From NCBI GenBank assembly GCA_963700105.1, contig CAVOWL010000006.1, positions 248,001-312,000 on the forward strand: a stretch of DNA of 64,000 nt, read 5' to 3'. Every line of letters starts with the position of its first letter. Within the stretch, counting starts at the first letter, position 1. This document shows, one piece after another, positions 24,948 through 34,439 of this stretch. The position numbers and the translations under genes are program-made. The notes beneath the pieces are model-generated. The model saw only the letters and a list, made by a program, of their open reading frames with translations. It did not search any database and was not told the DNA's origin. The stretch comes from CAVUWL01 sp963700105. Lineage in GTDB: Bacteria > Actinomycetota > Thermoleophilia > Solirubrobacterales > 70-9.

Positions 24948-27373
24948 GAGAGGGTGAAGCCTTCGCCCTTCAGCGGCTGCGCGATCAGAGCCGCGAAGAG
25001 AACCCCGAGGATGAGGCCTAGAATCGCCCCGATCAGGGCGGTGATCACCGCCTCATAGCGAATCATCGTGCGGACCTGGCGCCGCGACATCCCAATCGCT
25101 CGCAACATCCCCAGCTCGCGGGTGCGCTCGTGGATCGAGAGCGCCAGCGTATTGGCGATCCCAAACAGCGAGACGACGATCGCCAGCCCGAGCAACGCGT
25201 AGATCAGGTGCACGAGGTTGTCAACCTGGCTCGCCTGCTTTTCCTTCAGTTCCTGCTGGTTTGAGACTTCAGCGGTCGGGAAGCCCGCTTCGATGACTCT
25301 GCTGAGGCGCGCCTGCACGGCGCTCGGGCTCGCCCCCGGCGCCAGCTTGACGAAATCGATTGCATCCTGGCGCTGGTTGAAATCGCGCGCCATGACGCGG
25401 TGGGTTATCACCGCGCTGCCGAGCAGGTTCGCCTTATCGATGTATTCGCCAACCACTCTGAAGCTGGGACGCAGGCCCGTTTGGGTGAGAAAGCTGAGGC
25501 GATCACCGAGCCCGAGCCCGTTGCTCGAGGCGAAAGAGTGATTGAGAATCACCTCGCCATCGCTCAGTTTGCGCAGGGTCGCGGGCCCGCCGCGCTTCCA
25601 ATCTAGCCTCAGCACCTCTCCCGCGTTTGGTTCAAGCGCCGAGACCCGAGGCTTGCTGGATCCTCCGATCAGCTTCGCCTGCGCCGAGCGCAGGGTTGAG
25701 ACCAGCCCGATTCCCGGCACCCGCCGGGCGAGTGAGGCAGCACCGGCGGGTATCGGAGAGAAGCCGTTGCCGTTTCTGATCACGAGCTGTCCCTGGAAGC
25801 TCTCATCCACCGCGGCGGCAACCGATCCCTTGATACCGGCGGCAAAGACGGTGACGAAGGTGACCAGGGCGACGCCGATCATCAGCGCCGCGGCGGTCAC
25901 CGCCGTTCGCGACGGATTGCGCTGGGTGTTCTGACGCGCGAGGCGTCCAGTCAGCCGCCGCAAACGCTGCAGCGGGGCCCCTGCCAGAAAGGCCAGTGGT
26001 CGAACAAGGCGCGGGCTAAACAGCGAGACCGCCAGCACCACGGCAACCGCGCCGGCGCCGATCAGACCGGCGGCCGTTCCGCCACTGGCGCTGCCGAAGA
26101 GCCCGATCAGCACCACCGCCACCCCGAGCGCCGCCAAGAGGGCGGCGAGGGCGGCGTAAGCGATTTGGCGCCGCCGGGAGACCGGTGTCTCAAGTGAGCG
26201 CAGCGCGGCGATCGGGGGTACTCGGGTCGCCCGCAGCGCCGGAACCAGCGAGGCGATCAGGGTCACACCGATCCCGATCAACAGCGAGACGACAACCGTC
26301 CGAGTCTCAAGCACCAGCCCGGTGGTCGGAAGGTCAATCCCCAGCGCCACAAAGAGCGCGTTTAGGCCCTTGGCGATCAGGAAGCCGCCCAGTAATCCCA
26401 GCACCGCACCGAGCAGCCCGATCACAAGCGCCTCGATGATCACCGCGGCGAGCAGCTGTCTTCGCGCCGCGCCCAGCGTCCGCAGCATCCCAAACTCACT
26501 AACCCGCTGGGCCACCGTGATCGAAAACGTGTTGAAGATCAAGAAGGCCCCGACCAACAGCGCCACCCCGCCGAAGACGAGCAGCGCGGTCTGAAAGAAG
26601 CCGAGTTTGTCGCGGACCTGTTCAGAGCCCCGATTGGCGTTCTCTTCCCCGGTCTCGACCCTGACCGAGGCGGGCATGATTGCCCTGATTCGCTGCTTTA
26701 GCACCGTTGGCGTCACGCCGCGGGCCGCCGCCACGGAGATCTGGTCATAGCGGCCGCGGTTGTCGGTGATCCGCTGCGCCTCGGGAAGCGTCAGCTGGGC
26801 GATGCTGGTGCCGCCGAAGGACGCTTCTCCAAGCCTGGTCAGGCCGACCAGGCGATAGCTTCGCACCCGGGTTTGCCCGGCGATCTCAAACCGGTCCCCG
26901 ATCGAGATGCCGGCGTTTTCAGCGGCGGCCTTATCGATTGAGGCTTCGCTCGGTCCGCGCGGGCGGTGACCGGCGACGTAGTTCAGCGACTCGAGCCCGT
27001 CGGGCAAGCTCGAGGAGATGAATTTAGGGGAGTACTTGGAGCCGATCGCTTCGTGCCTGGCATTGAAGAAGCCCCCGGGGGTAAAGATCGCCCCCGAGGC
27101 GAGCCGCACCCCGGCGGTTCGCTGCACCCGCCCCAGCAGCGAGGCCGGGATCGTCGGCACTTCGCCGCCTTCCTGTTCGACCGGGTTTTTGGCCGTGATC
27201 ACCACGGCCGTGCCCTTCAGCGAGTCGCTGAAGATCTGGTTAAAGGCGGCAAAGATCGTATCGGTGAGGATGTAGCTGCCGGCGACAAAGGCGACCCCGA
27301 TCACGACCGCGAGGGTCGTCGTCGCAGCCCGCACCTTGCGCCCCCACAGGCTCCTGATCGCGAGGCTAGTCAA
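24824..27373 (-). CDS. ABC transporter permease, MacB/FtsX type
   Basis: 849 residues: an N-terminal membrane helix, a large periplasmic-type domain, three helices of the first FtsX unit (about 255-380), a further pair of helices, a second extracellular domain and three helices of a second FtsX unit at the C-terminus (RTLGAARRQL and RAIGMSRRQVR loops). This duplicated layout is typical of actinobacterial lipoprotein or lipid exporters of unknown substrate. It overlaps its ATPase gene by 8 nt. Its 3' end is antisense to the sulfatase tail. Confidence 0.9.
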   Translation of the reverse strand: MTSLAIRSLWGRKVRAATTTLAVVIGVAFVAGSYILTDTIFAAFNQIFSDSLKGTAVVITAKNPVEQEGGEVPTIPASLLGRVQRTAGVRLASGAIFTPGGFFNARHEAIGSKYSPKFISSSLPDGLESLNYVAGHRPRGPSEASIDKAAAENAGISIGDRFEIAGQTRVRSYRLVGLTRLGEASFGGTSIAQLTLPEAQRITDNRGRYDQISVAAARGVTPTVLKQRIRAIMPASVRVETGEENANRGSEQVRDKLGFFQTALLVFGGVALLVGAFLIFNTFSITVAQRVSEFGMLRTLGAARRQLLAAVIIEALVIGLLGAVLGLLGGFLIAKGLNALFVALGIDLPTTGLVLETRTVVVSLLIGIGVTLIASLVPALRATRVPPIAALRSLETPVSRRRQIAYAALAALLAALGVAVVLIGLFGSASGGTAAGLIGAGAVAVVLAVSLFSPRLVRPLAFLAGAPLQRLRRLTGRLARQNTQRNPSRTAVTAAALMIGVALVTFVTVFAAGIKGSVAAAVDESFQGQLVIRNGNGFSPIPAGAASLARRVPGIGLVSTLRSAQAKLIGGSSKPRVSALEPNAGEVLRLDWKRGGPATLRKLSDGEVILNHSFASSNGLGLGDRLSFLTQTGLRPSFRVVGEYIDKANLLGSAVITHRVMARDFNQRQDAIDFVKLAPGASPSAVQARLSRVIEAGFPTAEVSNQQELKEKQASQVDNLVHLIYALLGLAIVVSLFGIANTLALSIHERTRELGMLRAIGMSRRQVRTMIRYEAVITALIGAILGLILGVLFAALIAQPLKGEGFTLSYPVGTLVLLLVFSALAGVLAAIGPARRAARLDVLEALAYE

Positions 27374-28100
27374 TCTGCTTCATCAGCTCGATCACCTGAT
27401 CGGTGGAGCCCGGAACGGTGTCGTGGGAGAGCTTGCCGTCGCGCAGCGTGATCAGGCGGTCGGCATGGGCGGCCGCGGCCGGGTCGTGGGTGACCATGAT
27501 CACCGTCTGGGCGAACCGATCGACCGCCCCCCGCAGCAGGCCCAGCACGTCCTCGCTCGCCTTTGAGTCGAGGTTGCCGGTTGGCTCATCGGCGAATACA
27601 ACGGCGGGTTTTGAAACCAGGGCGCGAGCGATCGCCACCCGCTGTTGCTGGCCACCGGAGAGCTCCGCCGGGCGGTGGCTGCGACGATCGCTGAGACCAA
27701 CCGTCGCGATCAGCGCCTCGAGCCACTCGCGGTCGGGCTTGCGACCGGCGATCGAGAGCGGCAGCAAAATATTTTCCTCGGCGCTAAGGACCGGCAGCAG
27801 GTTAAAGAACTGAAATACGAAGCCGAGCTTGTCGCGTCGCAGCTTGGTCAGCTCAGCGTCGCTGAGGCCGGTGAGCTCCGTGCCGTCCAGGGTCACGGTG
27901 CCCGAGGTCGGCTTGTCAAGGCCCGCCAGAATATGCAGCAAGGTTGACTTCCCCGAGCCAGAGGGTCCCATGATCGCGGTGAAGCGGCCGCGCTGAAAGG
28001 AGGTGCTGAGGCCGCCCAGCGCCACCACCGCCGCGTCGCCGACCCCGTAACGACGCACCAGCGCGTTCGCGACCAAGACCTCGTCGCCATAGCCGTCCAT
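27366..28100 (-). CDS. ABC transporter ATP-binding protein, LolD/MacB type
   Basis: 244 residues from ATG at 28100. Walker A G-P-S-G-S-G-K-S-T at 45-53, Q-loop F-Q-F-F-N-L-L-P, signature L-S-G-G-Q-Q-Q-R, Walker B V-V-F-A-D-E-P-T-G-N-L-D and H-loop V-T-H-D. The 'FFNLLP' and 'TGNLD' forms are typical of the LolD/MacB/FtsE class. It overlaps and drives the permease gene downstream. It is divergent from the HAD gene with only 39 nt between the starts. Confidence 0.93.
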   Translation of the reverse strand: MDGYGDEVLVANALVRRYGVGDAAVVALGGLSTSFQRGRFTAIMGPSGSGKSTLLHILAGLDKPTSGTVTLDGTELTGLSDAELTKLRRDKLGFVFQFFNLLPVLSAEENILLPLSIAGRKPDREWLEALIATVGLSDRRSHRPAELSGGQQQRVAIARALVSKPAVVFADEPTGNLDSKASEDVLGLLRGAVDRFAQTVIMVTHDPAAAAHADRLITLRDGKLSHDTVPGSTDQVIELMKQID

Positions 28101-28139
28101 ACACGGCACCGTAGCGATCGCAACGACTAGCCTGCCCCG

Positions 28140-28925
28140 GTGGCGCTCGCCGATCAATTTGATGGTTTCCTGATCGACCTTGACGGGGTGGTTTGGCTCG
28201 GCGCTGAGCTCGTGGCGGGCTCAGTCGCGACGCTCGCCGCCCTGCTTGAGGCGGGCAAGGAGATCGCCTTCCTCACCAACAATCCCGGCCGCTCGGCCTC
28301 CTCCTATGGCAGGCGCCTGCGCGAGGCCGGCCTCGGGGTCAGCGATCAACGGATCCTCACGGCCGCCGTCTCCACCGCCAGCCTGGCAGTCACAGCGCTT
28401 GGCCGCGGGGCGAATAGCTTCGTGATCGGAGCACCCGCCTTCAAGGCGGTCGCCGAGCGGGCGGGATTGGTGGTGCTCGACGGCGAGGCGGCTCGATCGG
28501 CGGCATCGGTCCTGGTCTCCTCGCACCGAGACTTCGACTACGGGGAGCTCCTGACCGCGACCCTGGCGCTTCGAAACGGCGCCGAGCTTTTCGCGACCAG
28601 CCGCGATCCAAACCTGCCGATGCCGGGCGGCGCCTGGCCGGGTACGGGGGCGATCCTCGCCGCGGTGGAGACGGCGAGTGAAAGGCGAGCGCGGATCGGC
28701 GGCAAGCCCGAAGCCCATCTCTTTGAGATGGCCCGCTCGCTGCTTGGAGGCGCGCCGCGAGTTGCGATGGTCGGCGATCGGCTCGCCTCTGACATCGAGG
28801 GCGGCCGGCGCGCCGGCTTGGCGACGATTCTGGTCCTAAGCGGCGCCACCTCGCAAAACCAGCTCGCCGCCGCCAAGCCCAGGCCCGATCACGTCATCGA
28901 TTCGCTCGCCGACATCGTGCGGTGA
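28140..28925 (+). CDS. HAD-IIA family phosphatase (NagD-like)
   Basis: 261 residues. The nucleophile motif is F-L-I-D-L-D-G-V-V-W, the second motif F-L-T-N-N-P-G-R-S, and the final metal motif M-V-G-D-R-L-A-S-D-I. Together with the C2-type cap this places it in HAD subclass IIA, which holds NagD and phosphoglycolate or nitrophenyl phosphatases. Cytosolic; substrate unknown. Start GTG at 28140. The MFS gene begins inside its stop codon (GTGA overlap), so the two are one unit. Confidence 0.88.
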   Translation: MALADQFDGFLIDLDGVVWLGAELVAGSVATLAALLEAGKEIAFLTNNPGRSASSYGRRLREAGLGVSDQRILTAAVSTASLAVTALGRGANSFVIGAPAFKAVAERAGLVVLDGEAARSAASVLVSSHRDFDYGELLTATLALRNGAELFATSRDPNLPMPGGAWPGTGAILAAVETASERRARIGGKPEAHLFEMARSLLGGAPRVAMVGDRLASDIEGGRRAGLATILVLSGATSQNQLAAAKPRPDHVIDSLADIVR

Positions 28926-30130
28926 GCGCCGTGGAATCTAAGCCGGCGCCGATCCGCGCCCGTAGCGGCGTCGCTTTTGCCGCCATCTTCAGCGTCACCT
29001 TCTGCGGCCTGCTCGCGGTGGGGGCGGCGCTGCCGGTCCTGCCGCGCTACGTCAAGGGGGAACTTGGGGCCGGAAACGTCGCGGTCGGGGTTGTGATCGG
29101 CGCCTACGCGATAACCGGGCTGATGCTGCGCCCGCTCGCCGGCCGCCTCGCCGACCGGCGCGGCCGCAAGCCGGCGGTTCTCTTGGGCGCGGCGCTGATC
29201 TCGGCCGCGGGGTTCCTCTACCTGGTTCCCCTTGGCCTGGGCTCGCTGATCGCGGCCCGGCTGGTGCTGGGGGCCGGTGAGGGAACGCTTTTCACCGCAG
29301 GGTCGGCTTGGATCGTCGACCTGGCCCCGGCGGAGCGCCGCGGCCGGGTGATCGGTCTCTACGGGCTCGCGGTCTGGGGCGGCCTCAGCGTCGGGCCGCT
29401 GCTGGGCGAGCTGCTCCTGCAGACCTCCGGCTACACCGCGGTCTGGGTCTTTGCCGGTGCGATGCCGCTGCTTGGGTTGGCGCTCATCTGCGGGCTTCCC
29501 GATCCGTTTCGCCCCGGCCCGGCGGCCAAACTCAAGCACCATGCGCTGATCGCTCGCGAGGCGATCGGGCCAGGTTCCGCGCTTGCCCTCGCTTCGATCG
29601 GCTATGGAACCGTTGCCGCGTTTGTCGTCTTACACCTCGAAGCACGCGGCGTCGGGCACGGCGCGACCGTCTTCGGAGCCTTCGCGACGATGGTCGTCCT
29701 CACCCGCCTGCTCGGAGGTGACCTTCCCGATCGCGTCGGCCCGGCCCGGGTTGGCGCTGCCGCCGCGCTGGTGGAGTCGATTGGCCTGGCGACGATCGCC
29801 TTTGCCTACAGTCTGCCGGTGGCGCTGCTCGGCGCCCTCGCCATGGGTGCGGCCTTCTCGCTGCTTTACCCCTCGCTTTCGCTGATCGTGATCGCCCGCA
29901 CCCCGGAGACCCGCCGCGGCGCCGCCCTCGGCACCTTCACCGCATTCTTTGACGCGGGCGTTGGCTTCGGGGCGCCGATCGCCGGCGTCGCCGCGGCGCT
30001 GACAAGCTATGAGGGCGCCTTTATCCTCGCCGCGGCAGTCGCCTTGGCCTGCGCCGCGACGATCGCTCTGGCGATCTCCACAGACATCGCGCTGCCGATA
30101 CCCGTCCGCTCCGGAGCTAGCGCGCCCTGA
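28922..30130 (+). CDS. MFS transporter
   Basis: 402 residues with about twelve hydrophobic helices. The loop between helices 2 and 3 carries motif A (G-R-L-A-D-R-R-G-R-K), and a related but weak copy (G-G-D-L-P-D-R-V-G) lies after helix 8. The layout fits drug or metabolite exporters; the substrate cannot be read. Its GTG start overlaps the HAD gene stop by 4 nt, and its 3' end overlaps the convergent thioesterase gene by 14 nt. Confidence 0.9.
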   Translation: MSAVESKPAPIRARSGVAFAAIFSVTFCGLLAVGAALPVLPRYVKGELGAGNVAVGVVIGAYAITGLMLRPLAGRLADRRGRKPAVLLGAALISAAGFLYLVPLGLGSLIAARLVLGAGEGTLFTAGSAWIVDLAPAERRGRVIGLYGLAVWGGLSVGPLLGELLLQTSGYTAVWVFAGAMPLLGLALICGLPDPFRPGPAAKLKHHALIAREAIGPGSALALASIGYGTVAAFVVLHLEARGVGHGATVFGAFATMVVLTRLLGGDLPDRVGPARVGAAAALVESIGLATIAFAYSLPVALLGALAMGAAFSLLYPSLSLIVIARTPETRRGAALGTFTAFFDAGVGFGAPIAGVAAALTSYEGAFILAAAVALACAATIALAISTDIALPIPVRSGASAP

Positions 30131-30899
30131 TCAAAAGCGTCTGCGCGGCGATGCCGATCCTCCCGTGGCGATCTGAGAGCACCGACTCCGCGGTGCCGAT
30201 GCCGTTGGGTTGGGGCACGGTCCTCGCATCGACGCAGATCCACTCCCCCTCGGGAAGCCGCTCGAGGTGGACGCTCAGCTCGACGTTTATGAACAGAAAT
30301 CGGCGCCAATCCAGCACGGCGCTGATTCCGTTGCCGACGTCGGCGCTGACCATCGTTCGCTGTAGCGCCGATGGCTCCTCGCCCTCAAGCAGCGGCTGGC
30401 GCATCCGAAACCACATCGTCGCGGGCCCGGGCTCCCCGAAACCGCCACGAAGCGATCGCCACTGCATCGCGGTGTGGTAGCCGGCCTCCTGTCCGGTTGG
30501 AAAGAAATCCGAGCGCCGGCCCAGCTCTGGGCCGGGCGGCGTGGCTTCTCGGGGCACCGGGTCCGCCAGCTCTAGCGCCGCGCTGCGAAGTCGCCAGGCG
30601 CTCGCTCGCATCAGCTCCTCCCCATCGCCGCCACGCAGCGATGCTGCGATCAGCTGCACCCGTTTTCCCGGTCGCTGCAAGGTCGCGGAGACGCTCACTG
30701 CCCCGATCGGAACCGAGCGCAGAATCTCAATCGTGATCCGCGCCACCTGGAAATCGGGGTCGGGGTCGAGCCGCTCGATCTCTCGGGCCAGCAGGGCAGC
30801 GGGCGGACCGGCGTGCTGGGCACCGGGGTCCCACGGTCCGCGGGTCAGCTCGGTTGCGCGGTAGCGATCGCCGTCGCGCAGATAAAAGGCGCCTGACAC
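30117..30899 (-). CDS. Acyl-CoA thioesterase-like protein (double hotdog)
   Basis: 260 residues. The segments W-D-P-G-A-Q-H-A-G-P-P-A-A-L-L-A-R at the start and D-V-G-N-G-I-S-A-V-L-D-W-R in the second half match the TesB/TE-II double-hotdog proteins common in actinobacteria; the pair of strands with FLFINVELSVHLERLP is also typical. It probably hydrolyses an acyl-CoA ester. It starts with GTG and runs convergently into the MFS gene. Confidence 0.82.
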   Translation of the reverse strand: MSGAFYLRDGDRYRATELTRGPWDPGAQHAGPPAALLAREIERLDPDPDFQVARITIEILRSVPIGAVSVSATLQRPGKRVQLIAASLRGGDGEELMRASAWRLRSAALELADPVPREATPPGPELGRRSDFFPTGQEAGYHTAMQWRSLRGGFGEPGPATMWFRMRQPLLEGEEPSALQRTMVSADVGNGISAVLDWRRFLFINVELSVHLERLPEGEWICVDARTVPQPNGIGTAESVLSDRHGRIGIAAQTLLIRAR

Positions 30900-30929
30900 G
30901 CCGGCATCCTAGGCTCTAAGCGCTGCGGC

Positions 30930-31544
30930 TCAGCGCCAAACCGCGACGGCGCGCTCCAGGTGAGCCAGCGATGAAGCCGGGATCGGCGCGCAGTGCGAGC
31001 CGAAGTGCTGGGTCCAGACGTGGGCATCGGCGTGGCCTTCGAGGCGCCCGACCTCGAGTCCGACCCCAATCTGGGTGTAGCGCCCGAGGATGTTGGCGCG
31101 GTGTTCAGGGGAGTGGATCCAGGCCCGAAAGATAGCCCCCACAGTGCCCAGATCGCCACTTCCCCAGGCGAGGTTCTCCCCGACCCGCCAGCACCGCGCC
31201 GGGATGTAGCCGACCCGCTGCATCCAGTAGGTGAAGCTGCGACCGCAGGCGGTGTGGCTGAACTCCCCGCAGCGCAAAATGTCGCTCGCCTTATCCTCGG
31301 CGGAGCGGTCCAGGAGGGGCGAATCGGCAAGCCCGACCAGCCCCGCTCGGTGGCGAGCGAAATCGGTCATGCAGCGCATTTCCTGCTCCTGCAGGGCGAC
31401 CGGCGAGTCGAGCTGATCCTGATTGGGGCAAACCGAGGCGGGGGCAATCAGGCGGCTCAGATCGAGCGCCCCGGCCGCGGGCACCAGCGCCAGGCAGGTG
31501 AGGACGGCGAGCAGGCACGCCGCCGCAGAGGTCTTTTTGGCCAT
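30930..31544 (-). CDS. Secreted CAP-domain (SCP/PR-1) protein
   Basis: 204 residues from ATG at 31544, which has AAAGGG close upstream. A signal peptide ends near PAAGALD. The CAP fold is shown by FARHRAGL, H-T-A-C in place of the usual Tyr/His loop, GENLAWGSG and W-I-H-S-P-E-H-R-A-N-I-L, followed by GVGLEV. Six to seven cysteines suggest disulfides. Bacterial CAP proteins are exported, with poorly known roles in lipid or wall binding. It is divergent from msrB. Confidence 0.88.
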   Translation of the reverse strand: MAKKTSAAACLLAVLTCLALVPAAGALDLSRLIAPASVCPNQDQLDSPVALQEQEMRCMTDFARHRAGLVGLADSPLLDRSAEDKASDILRCGEFSHTACGRSFTYWMQRVGYIPARCWRVGENLAWGSGDLGTVGAIFRAWIHSPEHRANILGRYTQIGVGLEVGRLEGHADAHVWTQHFGSHCAPIPASSLAHLERAVAVWR

Positions 31545-31628
31545 GGGACCCTTTCGCCAAATTTTGCTCATTCCTTAGCCGCTGCATTGCAGTGGACGCA
31601 GGTATGAGCCGACCCCTACTCTTTACCC

Positions 31629-32030
31629 ATGGCAAAGATCGAGAAATCAGATTCCGAGTGGCGCCAGGAGCTGACCCCGGCGCAGTATGAGATCACCCGA
31701 GAAGCGGGCACCGAGCCTGCCTTCAGCGGCCCCTACTGGGACGAGAAGGGGGAGGGCACCTACCGCTGCGTGTGCTGTAACAGCGAGCTGTTTTCTTCAG
31801 AGACCAAGTTCGACTCCGGCACCGGCTGGCCCAGCTTCACCGAGCCGGTCAACCTGGAGCACGTCGAACTGCGCCCCGATAACAGCCTCCTGATGCGCCG
31901 CACCGAGGTCATCTGCAAGCACTGCGGAGCCCACCTCGGCCACGTATTCGACGACGGGCCCGCCCCCGGCGGCCAGCGCTACTGCATCAACGGCAACGCG
32001 CTGAAGCTAGATGGCGCCGCCGGCCCCTAG
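31629..32030 (+). CDS. msrB: Peptide-methionine (R)-S-oxide reductase
   Basis: 133 residues. Two C-x-x-C pairs bind structural zinc (C-V-C-C near 47-50 and CKHC near 97-100). The catalytic region is RYCINGNALKL with Cys118 as nucleophile, and GTGWPSF is the substrate loop. It reduces methionine-R-sulfoxide in proteins using thioredoxin. ATG at 31629. An 11-bp inverted repeat CTGCATTGCAG (31582-31592) lies in the divergent promoter region. Its last 24 nt are antisense to the end of the response-regulator gene. Confidence 0.95.
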   Translation: MAKIEKSDSEWRQELTPAQYEITREAGTEPAFSGPYWDEKGEGTYRCVCCNSELFSSETKFDSGTGWPSFTEPVNLEHVELRPDNSLLMRRTEVICKHCGAHLGHVFDDGPAPGGQRYCINGNALKLDGAAGP

Positions 32031-32657
32031 GTAGCTGAAGCGCACCGCGAGGGCAACCGCCTCGGTACGGGTGTCGACCTCGAGCTTTGCGATCGCGTTT
32101 CGCACGTGGGTGTGCACGGTCGCCGGGCTCAGCGCCAGCTGCTCGGCGATCTCTTTGACCCGCAGTCCCTCGGCCAGCAACTCGAGGATCTGGCGCTCGC
32201 GCGGGGATAGCTCGAGCAGCTTCTCGACCTCGGAGGGCTTGCCGCCGGCAAAATCTCCGCCCAGGAAGGTGCCCCCGCCGGTCACAGCTTTGACGGCGCG
32301 GGCGATGTCCTCGGCGGGCGCTGACTTAAGGACATAGCCAGAGGCCCCGGCCCGCAGGGCCAGCGCCAGCAGATCTGGCTGAGCGTGGGCGGTAAAGATG
32401 ATCACCTTGGTCCGAGGACGCGCCTTCAGCACCTCCCTGGTCGCCTCGATCCCGTCGCGTTTTGGCAGCTCCACGTCGATGATCAAGACGTCGGGCTCGA
32501 GCTCTTTGACCACCTCGACCACGTCGCGCCCGTTGCTCGCCTCGCCGACGATCTCAACGATATTTGAGTTCGACATGCGCGCCTTGATCGCGTCGCGAAC
32601 GATCTCGTGGTCATCGCAAAGGACGACCCGCTTGGCCTCGCGGACCGTGGTGTTCAC
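32007..32657 (-). CDS. NarL/LuxR-family response regulator
   Basis: 216 residues from GTG at 32657; the frame is open further up but would run into serS. The receiver has D-D-H-E-I-V at 15-20, phosphoacceptor Asp61 in LIIDVELPKRDG, T in FTAHAQ and K in VLKSAPAE. The C-terminal HTH reads LSPRERQILELLAEG and A-T-V-H-T-H-V-R-N-A-I-A-K-L. No kinase is adjacent, so it is an orphan here. It follows serS by 58 nt on the same strand and overlaps the convergent msrB end by 24 nt. Confidence 0.9.
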   Translation of the reverse strand: MNTTVREAKRVVLCDDHEIVRDAIKARMSNSNIVEIVGEASNGRDVVEVVKELEPDVLIIDVELPKRDGIEATREVLKARPRTKVIIFTAHAQPDLLALALRAGASGYVLKSAPAEDIARAVKAVTGGGTFLGGDFAGGKPSEVEKLLELSPRERQILELLAEGLRVKEIAEQLALSPATVHTHVRNAIAKLEVDTRTEAVALAVRFSYLGAGGAI

Positions 32658-32715
32658 GCCACCACCGCCTGGCAGCGCGGCGGGGGCGCCTCGGGGATGC
32701 TTGCTGCCTCGATGC

Positions 32716-33987
32716 TCACCGTGGGGGGATTCTTTCAGGGGCGCCGTAGCGATGCAAAGTTTTGGGTAGCGTGAACCCGCCGTCTCGCTCCTGTCGGTTC
32801 TCAATCAGCGCGATCATCGTCCGTCCCACGGCCACCGCTGTGCCGTTCAGGGTGTGCACAGTCTGGGGGGATTCGCCGGCGGAGGCCCGATACCTACAAG
32901 CGAGGCGGCGCGCCTGATAATCGGTGGTGTTGGAGCAGGAGGTCAGCTCGCGGTAGCGAGCCTGACTCGGGATCCACCCCTCACAGTCGTACTTCTTAGC
33001 GGCCGGGGCGCCGAGGTCACCGATCGCGACGTTGACGACCCGATAGGGAATCTCCAACTCCGACAAGATCCGCTCCTGGATTCCCAGCAGCCGCTCATGC
33101 TCGGCGCCGGAGTGCGCCGGCTCAACAAAGGAGAACATCTCGACCTTGTCAAACTGGTGGACGCGGAAGATGCCACGCGTGTCGCGCCCGGCGGCGCCGG
33201 CCTCGCGTCGAAAACAGGGGGAAAACCCGGCGTAGCGCAGCGGCAGCGTCCCCGGCTCGAGGATCTCGTCGGCGTGAAGCCCGGCGAGCGCGACCTCAGA
33301 GGTGCCGATCAAAAACAGCTCATCCCGTCCCACCTCATAGATCTGGTCACGGTCGCCGGGCAAAAAGCCGGTCCCAAATAGCGCCTCTTCGCGGACCAAG
33401 ACCGGCGGCAGGACCGGCTCGTGACCCTCGGCTCTGACCAACTCGATTGCGAAGCGCACGAGCGCCAGCTCGACCAGCACCAGATCGCCCTTAAGGTAGG
33501 CAAACCGCGATCCCGACAGGCGCGCCGCGGCCTCCATATCGATCAGGCCCAACTCGGTGCCGAGCGCCAGGTGATCGCGTGGCTCAAAGTCAAAGCCTGG
33601 CCTCTCCCCAACCTCCTTGAGGACCACGGCGTCTTGCTCGGAGTCTCCGTCGGGTGCCTCGGGATCGGGCAGGTTGGGCAGCGCCGTGGCGATCTTCTCG
33701 AGCTCTGCGTCGGCCCGCTCGAGCTCCCCTTTACCCGCCTCGATCCTCTCTTTCAGCGCCGCGACGCGCACTTCGAGCTGGGCCGAGTCCCCGCCTGTCC
33801 GCCTCGCCTCACCGATCTGTTTGGAAAGAGTCCGGCGCTCGGCTTGGGCGCCCTCGATCTCGGGCAGCAGCTGGCGGCGACGGGAGTCGAGCGCCAGAAG
33901 CTCAGCCACGCCCGCCCCCGCCCCCCGCCTCGCCAGTGCCGCGCTGACTCGCTCGGGTTCGGAGCGAATCAGCTTCAGGTCGAGCAC
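32716..33987 (-). CDS. serS: Seryl-tRNA synthetase
   Basis: 423 residues, the usual bacterial length. The N-terminal coiled-coil arm (about 30-105) is rich in Glu, Arg and Ala and binds the tRNA-Ser long arm. The class II catalytic core has motif 2 C-F-R-R-E-A-G-A-A-G-R-D-T-R-G and motif 3 G-T-A-V-A-V-G-R-T-M-I-A, plus V-H-Q-F-D-K-V-E-M-F. ATG at 33987. The cytochrome c gene ends 12 nt upstream on the same strand, so they may share a transcript. Confidence 0.96.
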   Translation of the reverse strand: MLDLKLIRSEPERVSAALARRGAGAGVAELLALDSRRRQLLPEIEGAQAERRTLSKQIGEARRTGGDSAQLEVRVAALKERIEAGKGELERADAELEKIATALPNLPDPEAPDGDSEQDAVVLKEVGERPGFDFEPRDHLALGTELGLIDMEAAARLSGSRFAYLKGDLVLVELALVRFAIELVRAEGHEPVLPPVLVREEALFGTGFLPGDRDQIYEVGRDELFLIGTSEVALAGLHADEILEPGTLPLRYAGFSPCFRREAGAAGRDTRGIFRVHQFDKVEMFSFVEPAHSGAEHERLLGIQERILSELEIPYRVVNVAIGDLGAPAAKKYDCEGWIPSQARYRELTSCSNTTDYQARRLACRYRASAGESPQTVHTLNGTAVAVGRTMIALIENRQERDGGFTLPKTLHRYGAPERIPPR

Positions 33988-33999
33988 CGAGAGCCTCGG

Positions 34000-34401
34000 C
34001 TACGGCGAGGAGGATTCGCCAGGGCGGGGTGTGTTGTTGGCTTCCTGTCCGGCGTACTTGGCGACAAAACGCGCGACCTGTTCGGCTTCGCGACCGACCA
34101 CGATGTTCTGGGGCATGATCGCCCCGGAGAAGCCGCCGTTTTGGATCGCGAAGAGGACATCCTGATAGGTCTCGGTTCGCTGGTTGAGGCTCGGGCCCTG
34201 CGTGCGGACGCCGCGATTGCCGGTCCCCTGGGTGCCGGCAGCGCTGAGCGTATGGCAGCCCGAGCAATGCGTGGCGAAGGCCGCTGCCCCCTGGTAATTG
34301 GGGTTGGAGTGGGAGAGGGATATCCCCTGCTCGCCGAAGCCACAGGCGGCGAGCCCGAGGGCGGCGGCGGCGGCCAGGACTGTGATCAGAGCGGGGCGCA
34401 C
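34000..34401 (-). CDS. Lipoprotein cytochrome c (single heme)
   Basis: 133 residues from GTG at 34401. A lipoprotein signal peptide ends in the lipobox L-A-A-C (Cys20). The heme site C-S-G-C-H and a distal Met in A-I-M-P-Q-N-I define a class I cytochrome c. It is anchored outside the membrane and would carry electrons in the respiratory chain, which fits the nuo operon 2 kb away. A longer frame back to 34452 would overlap the divergent flavin reductase gene. CAATAT just upstream of the GTG could be a -10 box of a leaderless transcript. Confidence 0.87.
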   Translation of the reverse strand: MRPALITVLAAAAALGLAACGFGEQGISLSHSNPNYQGAAAFATHCSGCHTLSAAGTQGTGNRGVRTQGPSLNQRTETYQDVLFAIQNGGFSGAIMPQNIVVGREAEQVARFVAKYAGQEANNTPRPGESSSP

Positions 34402-34439
34402 GCGGCGCGCATCATATTGTCTAGCGGCGATCCCGCTCT

